Below are positions 1 through 9,224 of a DNA stretch of 31,343 bases, one piece after another. The notes beneath the pieces are model-generated. The model did no database searches, was not told the origin of the DNA, and was given only the letters and a program-made list of their open reading frames with translations. The DNA is from UBA1081 sp964443825 (lineage in GTDB: Bacteria > Bacillota > Clostridia > Oscillospirales > Acutalibacteraceae), in the NCBI GenBank assembly GCA_964443825.1, contig CAYUEV010000016.1, forward strand, positions 1 through 31,343, given 5' to 3'. Within the stretch, counting starts at the first letter, position 1. Each line of letters starts with the position of its first letter. The position numbers and the translations under genes were made by a program.

Positions 1-464
1 GCTCTCTTCGCCCAAATATCGAGCTGGTCAATAGCCGCGGCTCTAAACGTATCGGCCGCTCCTAAAATAACTTTCTTGCCTTCCGCTTTATACATGGCGG
101 CCATTTTGCCTATGGTCGTCGTCTTCCCAACGCCGTTTACGCCTATGACCAATATAATGGAGGGCTGAGTAATAAGACCCATGTCCTCGCCGCCCTCTAA
201 CATATCGGCGACGATGCTCTTTACTTCATCTTTAACTTCCTTAGTTGATTTAAGCTTTTCTTTTTTTACTCTGTCCTTTAATTCTTCCGTAATCTCAACC
301 GCGGTCTGAACACCCACGTCGCTCATTACGAGAATTTCCTCAAGCTCGACGAAAAGATCGTCTTCGAACGTGTCGAAAGAATCGAGCATTTCATCTATAG
401 CTCCCGCCATTTTATTACGGGTCTTTTTCAATCCAAAGTTAAATTTTTTAAATATTCCGGCCAT
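1..464 (-). CDS. ftsY: Signal recognition particle receptor FtsY, N-terminal part (gene cut by window edge)
   Basis: This is the first 154 codons of the SRP receptor GTPase, which docks ribosome-nascent chain-SRP complexes at the membrane for co-translational insertion. The ATG at 464 follows a GGAG Shine-Dalgarno 8 nt upstream, in the 23-nt gap after smc. The visible part has a short basic start, the acidic helical N domain with a DVGVQTA stretch near residue 50, and then the GTPase P-loop GVNGVGKTTT at about residues 108-117. It ends in DTFRAAA near 140, a signature of the SRP GTPases Ffh and FtsY. There is no long acidic A domain before the N domain, as is common in Firmicutes FtsY. FtsY rather than Ffh is supported by the position directly after smc, as in the conserved rnc-smc-ftsY order. 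The rest of the G domain lies beyond base 1. Confidence 0.95.
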   Translation of the reverse strand, partial: MAGIFKKFNFGLKKTRNKMAGAIDEMLDSFDTFEDDLFVELEEILVMSDVGVQTAVEITEELKDRVKKEKLKSTKEVKDEVKSIVADMLEGGEDMGLITQPSIILVIGVNGVGKTTTIGKMAAMYKAEGKKVILGAADTFRAAAIDQLDIWAKR

Positions 465-487
465 TTATATTTCTCCGTTATATAGTT

Positions 488-3400
488 TTATGAAATTCCC
501 AGGTCTTTCGCCATTTCGGCGGTTTTAAGCTCGAGTAAAGTCGAAACGCCTTGTTCCTGCATCGTAACGCCGTAAAGCGTGTCGGCTTCTTCCATAGTTC
601 CCCGCCTGTGAGTAATAAGTATAAACTGCGTGTCCTTAGTCATACTCTTAATGTATCTCGCGTACCTGTAGACGTTTACGTCGTCTAAGGCCGCCTCCAC
701 TTCGTCGAATATGCAAAACGGAGCGGGAGACGTCTTTAAAATAGAAAACAGCAAAGCTATGGCGCAAAGACCCTTCTCGCCGCCGGATAATAGCGACATA
801 CTCTTAACGTTTTTGCCCGGAGGCTGCGCTTTAATATCAATATCGCACTCTAAAATATCGTTTTCGTCTAGAAGCGCGAGTTCGGCGCTGCCGCCGCCAA
901 AAAGCTCTTTAAACGTCTCGGAAAAATTCTTATTTATAATATCAAAGCGCTCTTTAAACCTTAAAGTCATTTTTTCGGTTAAGGAATTTATCATTTTATT
1001 AAGCTCGTCTTTTGACTTTTGTACGTCGTCAATCTGCGATTTCATAAAATTATATCGTTCCGAAACCTCTTTATACTCGTCTATAGCTCCTACGTTTACG
1101 TTCCCCAGAGCTTTTATTTTCGACTTGATTAAACTTAAGTCTTTTTTTGCTTTCGCGACCGAAGCGAGCGTTATATCTAATTTTAAAGCCTCGGCTTTGG
1201 TAAGTTTATACTCTTCGTATAATTTGCTCTCTATCTCGTCTCGCTCTTTTACAAGAGATTCTTTTTTGTCTTTTAGCCTTACAAGTTCCCCAGAAAGCTT
1301 TTCTTTCTCGTCCGTCTTTTTGCGCTCTTCCGCTCTTAAATTCACGGATTCCTTTTCATATAAATTTCTTTTCTCCGACAACCGGGAAATATCGTCTTTC
1401 TTTTTATCGTATTCTATTTTTAGGTTGTCTGATTTTATTTTAAGTTCATCGATTTTATTTAATAGTTCCGCTTTATTATTTTTAGCGTCGTTCAGTTTAG
1501 CTTTAATGTCGTTTAGTCTTTCGACCCTTCCCGACTTTCTCTCAAAAAGACCGTTTAACGCGTTGGATAAACTTTCTATTCCGCTTACAAAAGACGCTTT
1601 TTCGATGTTTATTTTATTTATTTCCTCTGTATTTTTTTTCTCCTCGTTTAAAAGCGACTCTTTCTCGCTTTCTATGCTTTTGCGGGAATCCGAAAGTTTT
1701 TCGATTTCATTTTTTAAACTTTCGCCTAAAACAGAGGAATTTTTAACTTCTTCCTTTAATAAGTTAAGTCTTTCTTCTGAAGTCGACGTTTCGTCCGTTA
1801 AGGTTTTTAGCGCTTCGCCCGCCGACGACAATCTGTTTTTTAAAATTTTAAGTTCGTTCTCATTCTTTAATTTTTCTTCTTTTTCTCTTAAAATATCGGC
1901 GTTTAATCCGTCAAGCGACGCTTTGTCGGAATTATACTCCTTGATTATTTTTTTCTTATCTTTTTCTTTATTTAAGATATTTTCGCTATCCTTTTTAATT
2001 TCGTCAGAGAGTTTGTCGATTTCGTTGGCTCTCGATAAAAATCCCGCGCCTTTGATTTTAGAGCCGCCTGTCATCGAGCCGCCCGCGTTTATAACCTGAC
2101 CGTCCAAGGTTACAATCTTAAAGCGCCGATTAAATTTTTCGGCAATCTCTAACGCTAAATCCAAATTATCCGCTATAACCGTTCGCCCTAAAAGAGAATT
2201 AACTATCGCTTTATATTTTTCATCGCAAGTTACTAAATTAGACGCTATATCTATGAACCCCGCGCAAGCAGATAGGTCGGACTCGTTCAGAACTTTCCCC
2301 TGAATCGCGTTTAAGGGCAAAAACGTCGCTCTCCCGAAATTTCCCTGCTTTAAGTAGCTAATGGCGAACTTTGCGTCTTTATCGGTTTCAGTCGCAATAT
2401 TTTGGATCGACGCGCCTAAAGCCGTTTCGATGGATAAGGTATATTCGGGAGACGTTTTAATTAAAGAAGAGAGCGGACCGCATACGCCTTTTAAAGCCCC
2501 TCTTTTCGAGGCCCTCATAACCGATTTAACAGATTCCTGATACCCCTCCATATTTTTTTCCATATCTGAAAGGAGCGACTGTCTGTTCTTTTTTGAGATT
2601 AAGGAAAAGTTTAAACTTTCCAGATCCTTGTTTATCGCTTCGATTTTTTCCTCTTTTGACTTTACTTTAATCATATACCCCTTGCAGGCGTTTGTAAAGC
2701 CATAAATTTTTTCGTCCCGCGATTTTATTTTTACATTGAGGGCTTCGATTTCGGTTTTTAAGGATTTTATTTCGTCTTCTTTTAATTTTATCTCGCTCAA
2801 AACCGAGTTTTTTCTGTTTTCTATTTCAGAAATAAGCGACTCCAAAGAAGAGCTTTTTACGTTTTCACTATTTAAATCTTTAGAAAGTCCGTCTATTTTA
2901 TCAGATATTTTAGAAGATTCATTTTGTAAATCTAAAACTTTTGATTTAATAATATTGGATTTTTCATTTAGACTTTCTATCTCGTTATTCTTTTCGTTTA
3001 ATGAAATATTAAGTTGTTCTTTTTTGCTTTTAGCGTTTTCAATCTCTTCGTCGATTTTTAAAGACGAGTCGTCTTCCGTAAGAAGTTCCCCGTTTAAGCG
3101 GTTTATTTCGTTTTCGTTGTGCTCAATAGAATTTTCATTTACCGCTAAAAGCTTTTGTAAATCTGAAATCTCGTTTAAAACACTATTTTGCGAGCGGTTT
3201 TCGTCGTCAATTTTAACGTTAATCTCGGCGATACTTTGAGAAATTTCCTCATCTTTATTTATTATTTCGTTAAGAGCCGCTTCACATTCTTTGTATTGAT
3301 TCTCCGCTATAAAAAGTTTATTTAACTGATCTCTTATAAGCCCGTCCGACTTTTCTAAAGTGTTGAGCCATATGCCGATTTCTAATTTTTTACGCTCTTC

Positions 3401-4057
3401 GGAGTATTTTAAAAACTCCTCCGCTTTTTCGCTTTCCTTTTCAAGAGGCTCTAACCGCTCAAAAAGACCCGCTAAAATATCGTTTAGCCTTACGAGATTT
3501 TCGTCCGTCGCGAGAAGTCTTTTTAAAGCTTCCGATCTTCTGTACCTGTAATGTGAAATTCCCGCCGCTTCCTCGAACATTTCCCGTCTTTCAGGCGATT
3601 TCGACGAAACAATATCCTCAATCGCCCCTTGACTTACCATCGAATAACCGTCTCTTCCAAGACCCGTATCCATAAAAAGCTCGTGAACGTCTTTAAGCCT
3701 TACTGACTTTGAGTTAATTTTATATTCGCTCTCGCCTGAACGGTAGTAGCGTCTCGTAACTTTTATTTCTTTCTCATTTACGGAAACCGAACCGTCCTCG
3801 TTGTCGAGGCAAAGCGTCACTTCGGCGAAACCCTGCGCCCGTCTTGTTTTTGTGCCGCTAAAAACAACGTCTTCCATTTTTGACCCGCGCAAGGACTTTG
3901 TGGACTGCTCGCCCAAAACCCATTTTACAGCGTCGGCTATATTGCTTTTGCCCGAACCGTTAGGACCGACGACGGCTGTAAGACCCTTGTCGAAATTGAG
4001 TCTCGTCTTGTTTGGGAAGGATTTAAAACCCTGCATTTCCAATGATTTTAAGTACAT
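488..4057 (-). CDS. smc: Chromosome segregation ATPase SMC
   Basis: Structural-maintenance-of-chromosomes ATPase, the core of the Smc-ScpAB condensin that compacts and resolves sister chromosomes. At 1189 aa it has the usual full length. The N-terminal head carries Walker A GPNGSGKSN at about residues 32-40 and a Q-loop region with MVSQGAIEDI near 140. Two long Lys/Glu/Ser-rich coiled coils flank a hinge at about 515-650, where the composition changes to Gly-rich globular sequence. The C-terminal head has the LSGGEKG signature near 1086 and Walker B CIFDEVEAALDD near 1112. The start at 4057 lies 3 nt after the stop of the upstream radical SAM gene, with AAAGGA inside that gene's end as a plausible ribosome site. 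The coupling suggests one transcript with rnc and ftsY. The coiled-coil codons are AT-rich, and the antisense ORFs there are shadows. Confidence 0.98.
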   Translation of the reverse strand: MYLKSLEMQGFKSFPNKTRLNFDKGLTAVVGPNGSGKSNIADAVKWVLGEQSTKSLRGSKMEDVVFSGTKTRRAQGFAEVTLCLDNEDGSVSVNEKEIKVTRRYYRSGESEYKINSKSVRLKDVHELFMDTGLGRDGYSMVSQGAIEDIVSSKSPERREMFEEAAGISHYRYRRSEALKRLLATDENLVRLNDILAGLFERLEPLEKESEKAEEFLKYSEERKKLEIGIWLNTLEKSDGLIRDQLNKLFIAENQYKECEAALNEIINKDEEISQSIAEINVKIDDENRSQNSVLNEISDLQKLLAVNENSIEHNENEINRLNGELLTEDDSSLKIDEEIENAKSKKEQLNISLNEKNNEIESLNEKSNIIKSKVLDLQNESSKISDKIDGLSKDLNSENVKSSSLESLISEIENRKNSVLSEIKLKEDEIKSLKTEIEALNVKIKSRDEKIYGFTNACKGYMIKVKSKEEKIEAINKDLESLNFSLISKKNRQSLLSDMEKNMEGYQESVKSVMRASKRGALKGVCGPLSSLIKTSPEYTLSIETALGASIQNIATETDKDAKFAISYLKQGNFGRATFLPLNAIQGKVLNESDLSACAGFIDIASNLVTCDEKYKAIVNSLLGRTVIADNLDLALEIAEKFNRRFKIVTLDGQVINAGGSMTGGSKIKGAGFLSRANEIDKLSDEIKKDSENILNKEKDKKKIIKEYNSDKASLDGLNADILREKEEKLKNENELKILKNRLSSAGEALKTLTDETSTSEERLNLLKEEVKNSSVLGESLKNEIEKLSDSRKSIESEKESLLNEEKKNTEEINKINIEKASFVSGIESLSNALNGLFERKSGRVERLNDIKAKLNDAKNNKAELLNKIDELKIKSDNLKIEYDKKKDDISRLSEKRNLYEKESVNLRAEERKKTDEKEKLSGELVRLKDKKESLVKERDEIESKLYEEYKLTKAEALKLDITLASVAKAKKDLSLIKSKIKALGNVNVGAIDEYKEVSERYNFMKSQIDDVQKSKDELNKMINSLTEKMTLRFKERFDIINKNFSETFKELFGGGSAELALLDENDILECDIDIKAQPPGKNVKSMSLLSGGEKGLCAIALLFSILKTSPAPFCIFDEVEAALDDVNVYRYARYIKSMTKDTQFILITHRRGTMEEADTLYGVTMQEQGVSTLLELKTAEMAKDLGIS

Positions 4058-4060
4058 CCG

Positions 4061-5068
4061 TTAAATTTCCTTTTGCCTCGATACGCGAATTTCGTATTTC
4101 TTTAAATCGTCGTCTTCTTTAATCTTAGCGGTTGCGCCTAATTTTTTTAAAGCGTTTATGTTAGCTCTTTTCTGCCCCGTCATTTTTGAAGTTTCGCCTT
4201 TCGGAACAAAAATTGTTATATCGCCCGATATTTTATCGCGGTTTATTAAATCCAGCGCTTTATCAAAATAAATTTTACTTTCGCAAAGCTCTTTAAACGC
4301 CGGGTGATACGCCCCCGCGACATAGTTCTCCTCCGCGTCGCCGCCTGAGTGAAGACCTAATCTTATTATTCTGATTTGAGCCTCGTTAAACATTAAAATA
4401 AGCTTTGAGCATAGATTTACGCTTTCCTCTAAAGTCGGGGGATTATACAGCCCGTTTAAGCAGTAATCCGCAAGACGGGTGTTTTTTAATACTATTGTAG
4501 GATATATTCTCATGGTTTCAGGCTTTAAGGAAATGATTTCCCCGGCAGTGTAAATATCCGATTCGTCAGAACTTCCATAAAGCCCCGTCATCATCTGAAG
4601 ACCTAACTCGAAGCCGTATGATTTTATAAGGTTAGAAGCGTTTATAACGTCGGAAGCTTTATGACCTCTTTCGTTTAACTTTAAAACTTTGTCCGACATA
4701 CTTTCGACGCCCAACTCGATAGACGTTACGCCGTAATTTTTAAGGATAGTCAATATGCTATCATCAATATAATCAGGACGCGTCGAACATCTTATCCCTT
4801 TAAAAAACCCCTCTTTAACATACTTATAAGCGCTTTCAAGAAGCTCTGTCATATACTCTCTTTTGATCGCCGTAAAACTGCCGCCGAAAAAAGCGATTTC
4901 GCTCAATTTACCGTCAATACCGCTTTTTAACGCGATATTTACGGCGTCGTCAACGTCTTTGGAGTTAATAACCTTATGCTCTCCCGATATAGCGTTCTGA
5001 TTGCAAAAGACGCACTTATGAGGGCAGCCAACGTGCGGGACAAACAGAGAAACGTTCGAGCGCTTCAT
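4061..5068 (-). CDS. Elp3-like radical SAM protein
   Basis: A 335-aa radical SAM enzyme. The N-terminal motif CPHKCVFC at about residues 15-22 gives the CxxxCxxC cysteines for a 4Fe-4S cluster, and AFFGGSFTA near residue 60 is the glycine-rich SAM-binding strand. The cluster motif, the GGSFTA segment and a YPTIVLKNT segment near 190 resemble the Elp3/TIGR01211-type radical SAM group. It is much shorter than Elp3, and I see no C-terminal GNAT acetyltransferase domain, so it should not be assumed to modify wobble uridines. Similar genes are commonly found between rnc and smc in clostridia; the substrate is unknown to me. The ATG overlaps the rnc stop as ATGA (5068-5065), which implies translational coupling. 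Its stop is 3 nt before smc. Confidence 0.85.
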   Translation of the reverse strand: MKRSNVSLFVPHVGCPHKCVFCNQNAISGEHKVINSKDVDDAVNIALKSGIDGKLSEIAFFGGSFTAIKREYMTELLESAYKYVKEGFFKGIRCSTRPDYIDDSILTILKNYGVTSIELGVESMSDKVLKLNERGHKASDVINASNLIKSYGFELGLQMMTGLYGSSDESDIYTAGEIISLKPETMRIYPTIVLKNTRLADYCLNGLYNPPTLEESVNLCSKLILMFNEAQIRIIRLGLHSGGDAEENYVAGAYHPAFKELCESKIYFDKALDLINRDKISGDITIFVPKGETSKMTGQKRANINALKKLGATAKIKEDDDLKKYEIRVSRQKEI

Positions 5069-5739
5069 ACGTTCTCGCCCATTAGTTTTAACGCTTCTTT
5101 CGCCGCCATCTGCTCCGCTTGTTTTTTGCTTCCGCCTTCGCCCGTCCCTATAACGTTGCTGTTTAATTTCACGTCGACGATAAACGTTTTCTTATGGTCG
5201 GGACCCGACTCCCCCGCTAAAGAGTACTCTAAGATTTCCCCCTTATTGCGTTGGATTATCTCTTGAAGTTCCGTTTTATAATCTCTTGCCACGGGTTCGT
5301 AACTTTCGGCGCCTGAGATAAATCCCAAGACGAACTTTCTCGCCTCTTCATACCCGGAATCTAAAAACACGGCGGCGATAAGCGACTCGAAAGCGTCGGC
5401 CAATATTGAAGGACGATTTCTCCCGCCGGTGTTGATTTCGCCTTTTCCTAGTCTCATAAACTCGCCGAGCTTTATACTCTCGGAAAACCTGTACAACGAT
5501 TTTTCGCAAACTAAAGAGGATCTTAACTTTGTAAGCTGCCCTTCCGGCATTTCGGGGTGGATTTTATAAAGATACTCCGCCGTTATCATGCCGAGAACCG
5601 AGTCGCCTAAAAACTCAAGTCTTTCGTTAAAAGGTTCGTTTCCCCCAATTTCGTTAGCGTATGACGAATGAGTCAAGGCGGTCTTTAAAAGCGATTTATT
5701 TTTAAATTTATATCCGATTATCTCTTCAATAACACTCAT
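5065..5739 (-). CDS. rnc: Ribonuclease III
   Basis: Double-strand-specific endoribonuclease that processes rRNA precursors and structured RNAs. At 224 aa it matches bacterial RNase III. The catalytic domain carries the signature ERLEFLGDSVL at about residues 40-50 and DAFESLIAAVFLD at about 114-126, which together supply the acidic Mg2+ ligands. A C-terminal dsRNA-binding domain follows from about 155, ending with the typical GSGKKQAEQMAAKEAL-type helix (here GGSKKQAEQMAAKEAL). The start at 5739 has no good Shine-Dalgarno nearby: a GGAAAGGA lies about 20 nt upstream, which is too far, so the start is less certain than the frame. The stop overlaps the next gene by 4 nt. The gene is 30 nt downstream of trmFO. 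Confidence 0.97.
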   Translation of the reverse strand: MSVIEEIIGYKFKNKSLLKTALTHSSYANEIGGNEPFNERLEFLGDSVLGMITAEYLYKIHPEMPEGQLTKLRSSLVCEKSLYRFSESIKLGEFMRLGKGEINTGGRNRPSILADAFESLIAAVFLDSGYEEARKFVLGFISGAESYEPVARDYKTELQEIIQRNKGEILEYSLAGESGPDHKKTFIVDVKLNSNVIGTGEGGSKKQAEQMAAKEALKLMGENV

Positions 5740-5769
5740 AATATATTAGCGAACGTTTTTCCTTTCCGA

Positions 5770-7074
5770 TTAAATGTTTAAATCCTTTAAAATTTTTAAG
5801 CTCCTGTTTGATAAATTGAGATACCGCTCTTTTTTATCTTTTACTTTCATGTTAAGTGGCGGCAATAGCCCGAACGACGCGCCCATAGGCTGAAAGTCTT
5901 TTACGCTCTCGTCGCTTATATACCTTTCCAGGGAGCCTATCATTGTTTCGGGCGGAAGAGTAATCGTACTTTCGTTATTTGTCGTCTTAAAAGCGTTTAT
6001 TCCGGCGATTATTCCCGACGACGCCGATTCCATATACCCTTCCACGCCCGTTATCTGACCCGCGAAAAATATATTGGGATTTGATTTTAAAGAAAAGTCG
6101 GAGTTTAAAATTTTAGGGGAATTTAAAAATGTGTTTCTGTGCATGACGCCGTATCTTGCGTACTCGGCGTGATTCAGAGCGGGTATTAAAGAAAACGCGC
6201 GCTTTTGCTCAGAAAATTTAAGGTTCGTCTGAAATCCCACTAAATTATAAAGTTTTCCCTCTTTATTTTCTTTTCTTAACTGTAAAACGGCGTAAGGTCT
6301 CTTCCCGGTTTCCGGGTCTTTTAACCCCACGGGCTTTAACGGACCGTACCTTATGGCGTCTTTCCCTCGTTTCGCTAAAACCTCTATGGGCATACAACCT
6401 TCGTAAACGTCCCTTTTATCGAACGAATGAAGAACCGCGGTCTCGGCGTTAATAAGCTCGTTATAAAATATTTCGTACTCCTCTTTATTTAGAGGACAGT
6501 TTATGTAGTCGTCCTCGCCGCCTCTGTCATATCTTGACTGATTAAACGTTTTGGCGGCGTCTATGCTATCGTATTCCACTATAGGGGCGGCCGCGTCGTA
6601 AAAACTTAAAAACTCGCTTCCCGTAATTTTTTTTATGGAATTTACTAAAGAATCGGAAACAAGGGGTCCCGCCGCTATGATCACAACCTCGTAATCGGAA
6701 GGTATGTCGGTTATTTCCCGCCTTATCACGTTTATATTGGGATTATTTTCTATCTCTTTTGTAACAAGTCCCGAGTAGACGTCTCTGTCTACCGCCAAAG
6801 CCCCTCCCGCGGGAACTGAAGACTTTTCGGCGCATTTTAAGGTTAAAGACCCCAAAACTCTCATTTCGGCTTTTAACAAACCTCCCGCCGACTCTAACCT
6901 TAAAGCTTTAAAGGAATTTGAACACACGAGTTCGCATAGGTCGGGCGATTTATGCGCGGGAGAGAATTTCACGGGCTTCATTTCAAATAAATCGACTTTT
7001 GCTCCCCTTTTGGCGAGAGCGTAAGACGCTTCGACCCCCGCGAAACCTCCTCCTATAACGGCGACTTTTTTCAT
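5770..7074 (-). CDS. trmFO: Methylenetetrahydrofolate-tRNA uridine-54 C5-methyltransferase TrmFO
   Basis: Folate- and FAD-dependent enzyme that makes 5-methyluridine at position 54 (T-loop) of tRNA; formerly called Gid. At 434 aa it is full length. The N terminus has the dinucleotide-binding motif VIGGGFAGVEAS at about residues 5-16, followed by FEMKP, and LVCSNSFKALRLES near 50 is highly characteristic of this family. A second FAD-contacting segment near the C terminus reads NIFFAGQITGVEGY at about 333-346. The ATG directly abuts the topA stop with no intervening base, and a GAGGA Shine-Dalgarno lies within the last codons of topA, so the two genes are translationally coupled. The order topA-trmFO is common in Firmicutes. 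Confidence 0.97.
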   Translation of the reverse strand: MKKVAVIGGGFAGVEASYALAKRGAKVDLFEMKPVKFSPAHKSPDLCELVCSNSFKALRLESAGGLLKAEMRVLGSLTLKCAEKSSVPAGGALAVDRDVYSGLVTKEIENNPNINVIRREITDIPSDYEVVIIAAGPLVSDSLVNSIKKITGSEFLSFYDAAAPIVEYDSIDAAKTFNQSRYDRGGEDDYINCPLNKEEYEIFYNELINAETAVLHSFDKRDVYEGCMPIEVLAKRGKDAIRYGPLKPVGLKDPETGKRPYAVLQLRKENKEGKLYNLVGFQTNLKFSEQKRAFSLIPALNHAEYARYGVMHRNTFLNSPKILNSDFSLKSNPNIFFAGQITGVEGYMESASSGIIAGINAFKTTNNESTITLPPETMIGSLERYISDESVKDFQPMGASFGLLPPLNMKVKDKKERYLNLSNRSLKILKDLNI

Positions 7075-9198
7075 TTAAGAATCTTCCTCATCGGGATTTT
7101 TTGATTTTTTAGGCGCTTTTATCTGGTAGCCGCACCCCTCCGAAAGGCACTTTAATACGCCGCCTCTCGCTTTAAACAGCGTCTTCCCGCACTGCGGACA
7201 CGTCTCCTCCGTCGGCGCGTCCCACGTCATGAAGCCGCATTCGGGGTAATTGGAGCAGCCGTAAAACCTATATCCTTTTTTGCTCTTTTTAGAGATAACG
7301 TCGCCGCCGCACAACGGGCATTTGCCTTTCGTCAATTCTAAATAGGGTTTCGTGTTTTTACATTCGGGGTAGCCGGGGCAAGCTAAAAATTTCCCGTAAC
7401 GCCCGAATTTTACAACCATATTTCTGCCGCATTTCTCACACGTTACGTCGGTTTGATCTTCTTCTAAGCGGATTTTAACCCCCGCCATGTCCTCTTTCGC
7501 CTTATCAAGACTTTTCTTAAAATCGCCGTAAAAATCTTTAAGCATCTCGACGTAATCCATCTTGCCCGCTTCCACTTCGTCGAGATTCGTTTCCATTCCG
7601 GCTGTGAATTTCGTGTTTACGATTTTAGGAAACTCCTCTTTTAAAAGGTTGGTAACCGCCGCGCCGAGTTCAGTGGGTTTTAGCTGTTTATTTTCTTTTG
7701 TGACGTAATCTCTCGTCGTGATAGTCGATATAATAGAAGCGTATGTGCTCGGTCTTCCAATGCCCGTTTCCTCAAGCTTCTTTATAAGAGAGGCTTCCGT
7801 GTACCTTGCGGGAGGAGATGTAAAATGCTGTTCGGGTACAAGTTCTTTCAGCTTTAATATATCGCCCTCTTTTAAAGGCGGCATATCGTTTTCGTCGTTC
7901 TCTTCATTGTCTTCGTCGGTTTTGTATAAAACCGTATACCCGTCAAATTTTACGGAGTAGCCGCTAACCGAAAAAGCGCAGTATCCCTGCGAGTTTTCTT
8001 TTTGCGCTTTTATCGCGACCTTTACGGTATCCTGTACGCAGTTCGCCATAAGGCTCGCCGTAAATCTCTTCCAAATTAAACCGTAAAGTTTATATTGGTC
8101 GGAAGTGAGCGCGCTTTTTATTTCGTCGGGCGTAAGCGACGGCGCCGTGGGTCTGATAGCCTCGTGACTGTCTTGAGCCCTGTTTTTATTTTTAAAATAT
8201 CTGGGCTTTTCGGGAAGATATTTTTCCCCAAACGCCTTTTTAATGTACTCGGCGCCCTCGTTCCTAGACTCGTCCGAAATTCTTGTCGAGTCCGTTCTCA
8301 TATATGTGATAAGTCCCATTGAACCGTGACCGGGGATTTCAAGACCCTCAAAAAGCTCCTGCGCGACTTTCATGGTTCTCTTTGACGTAAACCCCAGCCT
8401 TCTCGACGCGTCCTGCTGAAGAGTGGATGTTATAAAGGGCGGCGCGGGCTGCCTTCTTCTAACGCCTTTTTTAACGCTCTCAACAGAGAAAATCGCCCCG
8501 TCTAATCTTTTAAGGATTTCGTCGGACTGTTCTTTATTTTCAATCTTAACTTTTCCGTTTTCGTCTCCCGTAAACGCCGCTTTAAATATTTTTCTTGAGC
8601 GAGGCGGATTGAGTTTCGCCGTTATGGACCAATACTCTTGAGGAACAAACGCGTTGATTTCTTCTTCTCTATCAACAATTAACCTTAAAGACGCGCTTTG
8701 AACTCTCCCCGCCGAAAGACCGCGTCTAATTTTTTGTGATACGAACGGACTTAAACGATATCCGACTATCCTGTCAAGTATGCGCCTAGCCTGCTGCGCG
8801 TTCACTAAATCCATGTCAATTTTTTCAGGATGAGCCAGACCGTTTTGAACGCTTTGTTTATTTATCTCGTTAAATTTAACTCTTTTAGTTTTGTCTATAT
8901 CAAGATTCAAAAGAGTCGCAAGATGCCAGGAAATAGCCTCCCCTTCGCGGTCGGGGTCGGTGGCAAGGTAAACTTCATCGCTTTTTTTGGCAATTTGGGA
9001 TAACTCTTTCACTATCTTCTCCTTACCCTTAATAATGCCATATTTGGGCGCGAAGTCATGTTCCACGTCTACGGAGAGTTTCGATGGGTATAAATCCCTT
9101 ACATGCCCCATCGACGCTTTGACCTCAAAGTCTTTGCCAAGATATTTTTTGATTGTGCCCGCCTTTGTGGGGGACTCGACTATTACAAGTTTAGACAT
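7075..9198 (-). CDS. topA: DNA topoisomerase I (type IA)
   Basis: Relaxes negative supercoils behind transcription and replication by single-strand passage. At 707 aa it is typical for Firmicutes TopA. The N-terminal Toprim domain begins KLVIVESPTKAGTIKKYLG and has DPDREGEAISWH near residue 82, supplying the acidic metal ligands. The active-site tyrosine is in LITYMRTDSTR at about residue 299. The C terminus has three zinc-ribbon modules from about residue 584: CEKCG...CPGYPEC, CPLCG...CSNYPEC and CPQCG...CLSEGC. It ends in an acidic-basic tail. The start at 9198 is preceded by a weak AAAGG. It lies 26 nt downstream of dprA, an order (dprA-topA-trmFO) widely conserved in Bacilli and Clostridia. 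Confidence 0.98.
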   Translation of the reverse strand: MSKLVIVESPTKAGTIKKYLGKDFEVKASMGHVRDLYPSKLSVDVEHDFAPKYGIIKGKEKIVKELSQIAKKSDEVYLATDPDREGEAISWHLATLLNLDIDKTKRVKFNEINKQSVQNGLAHPEKIDMDLVNAQQARRILDRIVGYRLSPFVSQKIRRGLSAGRVQSASLRLIVDREEEINAFVPQEYWSITAKLNPPRSRKIFKAAFTGDENGKVKIENKEQSDEILKRLDGAIFSVESVKKGVRRRQPAPPFITSTLQQDASRRLGFTSKRTMKVAQELFEGLEIPGHGSMGLITYMRTDSTRISDESRNEGAEYIKKAFGEKYLPEKPRYFKNKNRAQDSHEAIRPTAPSLTPDEIKSALTSDQYKLYGLIWKRFTASLMANCVQDTVKVAIKAQKENSQGYCAFSVSGYSVKFDGYTVLYKTDEDNEENDENDMPPLKEGDILKLKELVPEQHFTSPPARYTEASLIKKLEETGIGRPSTYASIISTITTRDYVTKENKQLKPTELGAAVTNLLKEEFPKIVNTKFTAGMETNLDEVEAGKMDYVEMLKDFYGDFKKSLDKAKEDMAGVKIRLEEDQTDVTCEKCGRNMVVKFGRYGKFLACPGYPECKNTKPYLELTKGKCPLCGGDVISKKSKKGYRFYGCSNYPECGFMTWDAPTEETCPQCGKTLFKARGGVLKCLSEGCGYQIKAPKKSKNPDEEDS

Positions 9199-9224
9199 TT
9201 CATCAAGCCTTTTTTTGTTAAGTG

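Noticed and set aside
711..2099. Long plus-strand ORF of 462 codons opposite smc
   Set aside because: It is the antisense shadow of the smc coiled coil: extremely Ser/Phe/Leu-rich, with no domain and no ribosome site. The minus-strand SMC reading is certain.
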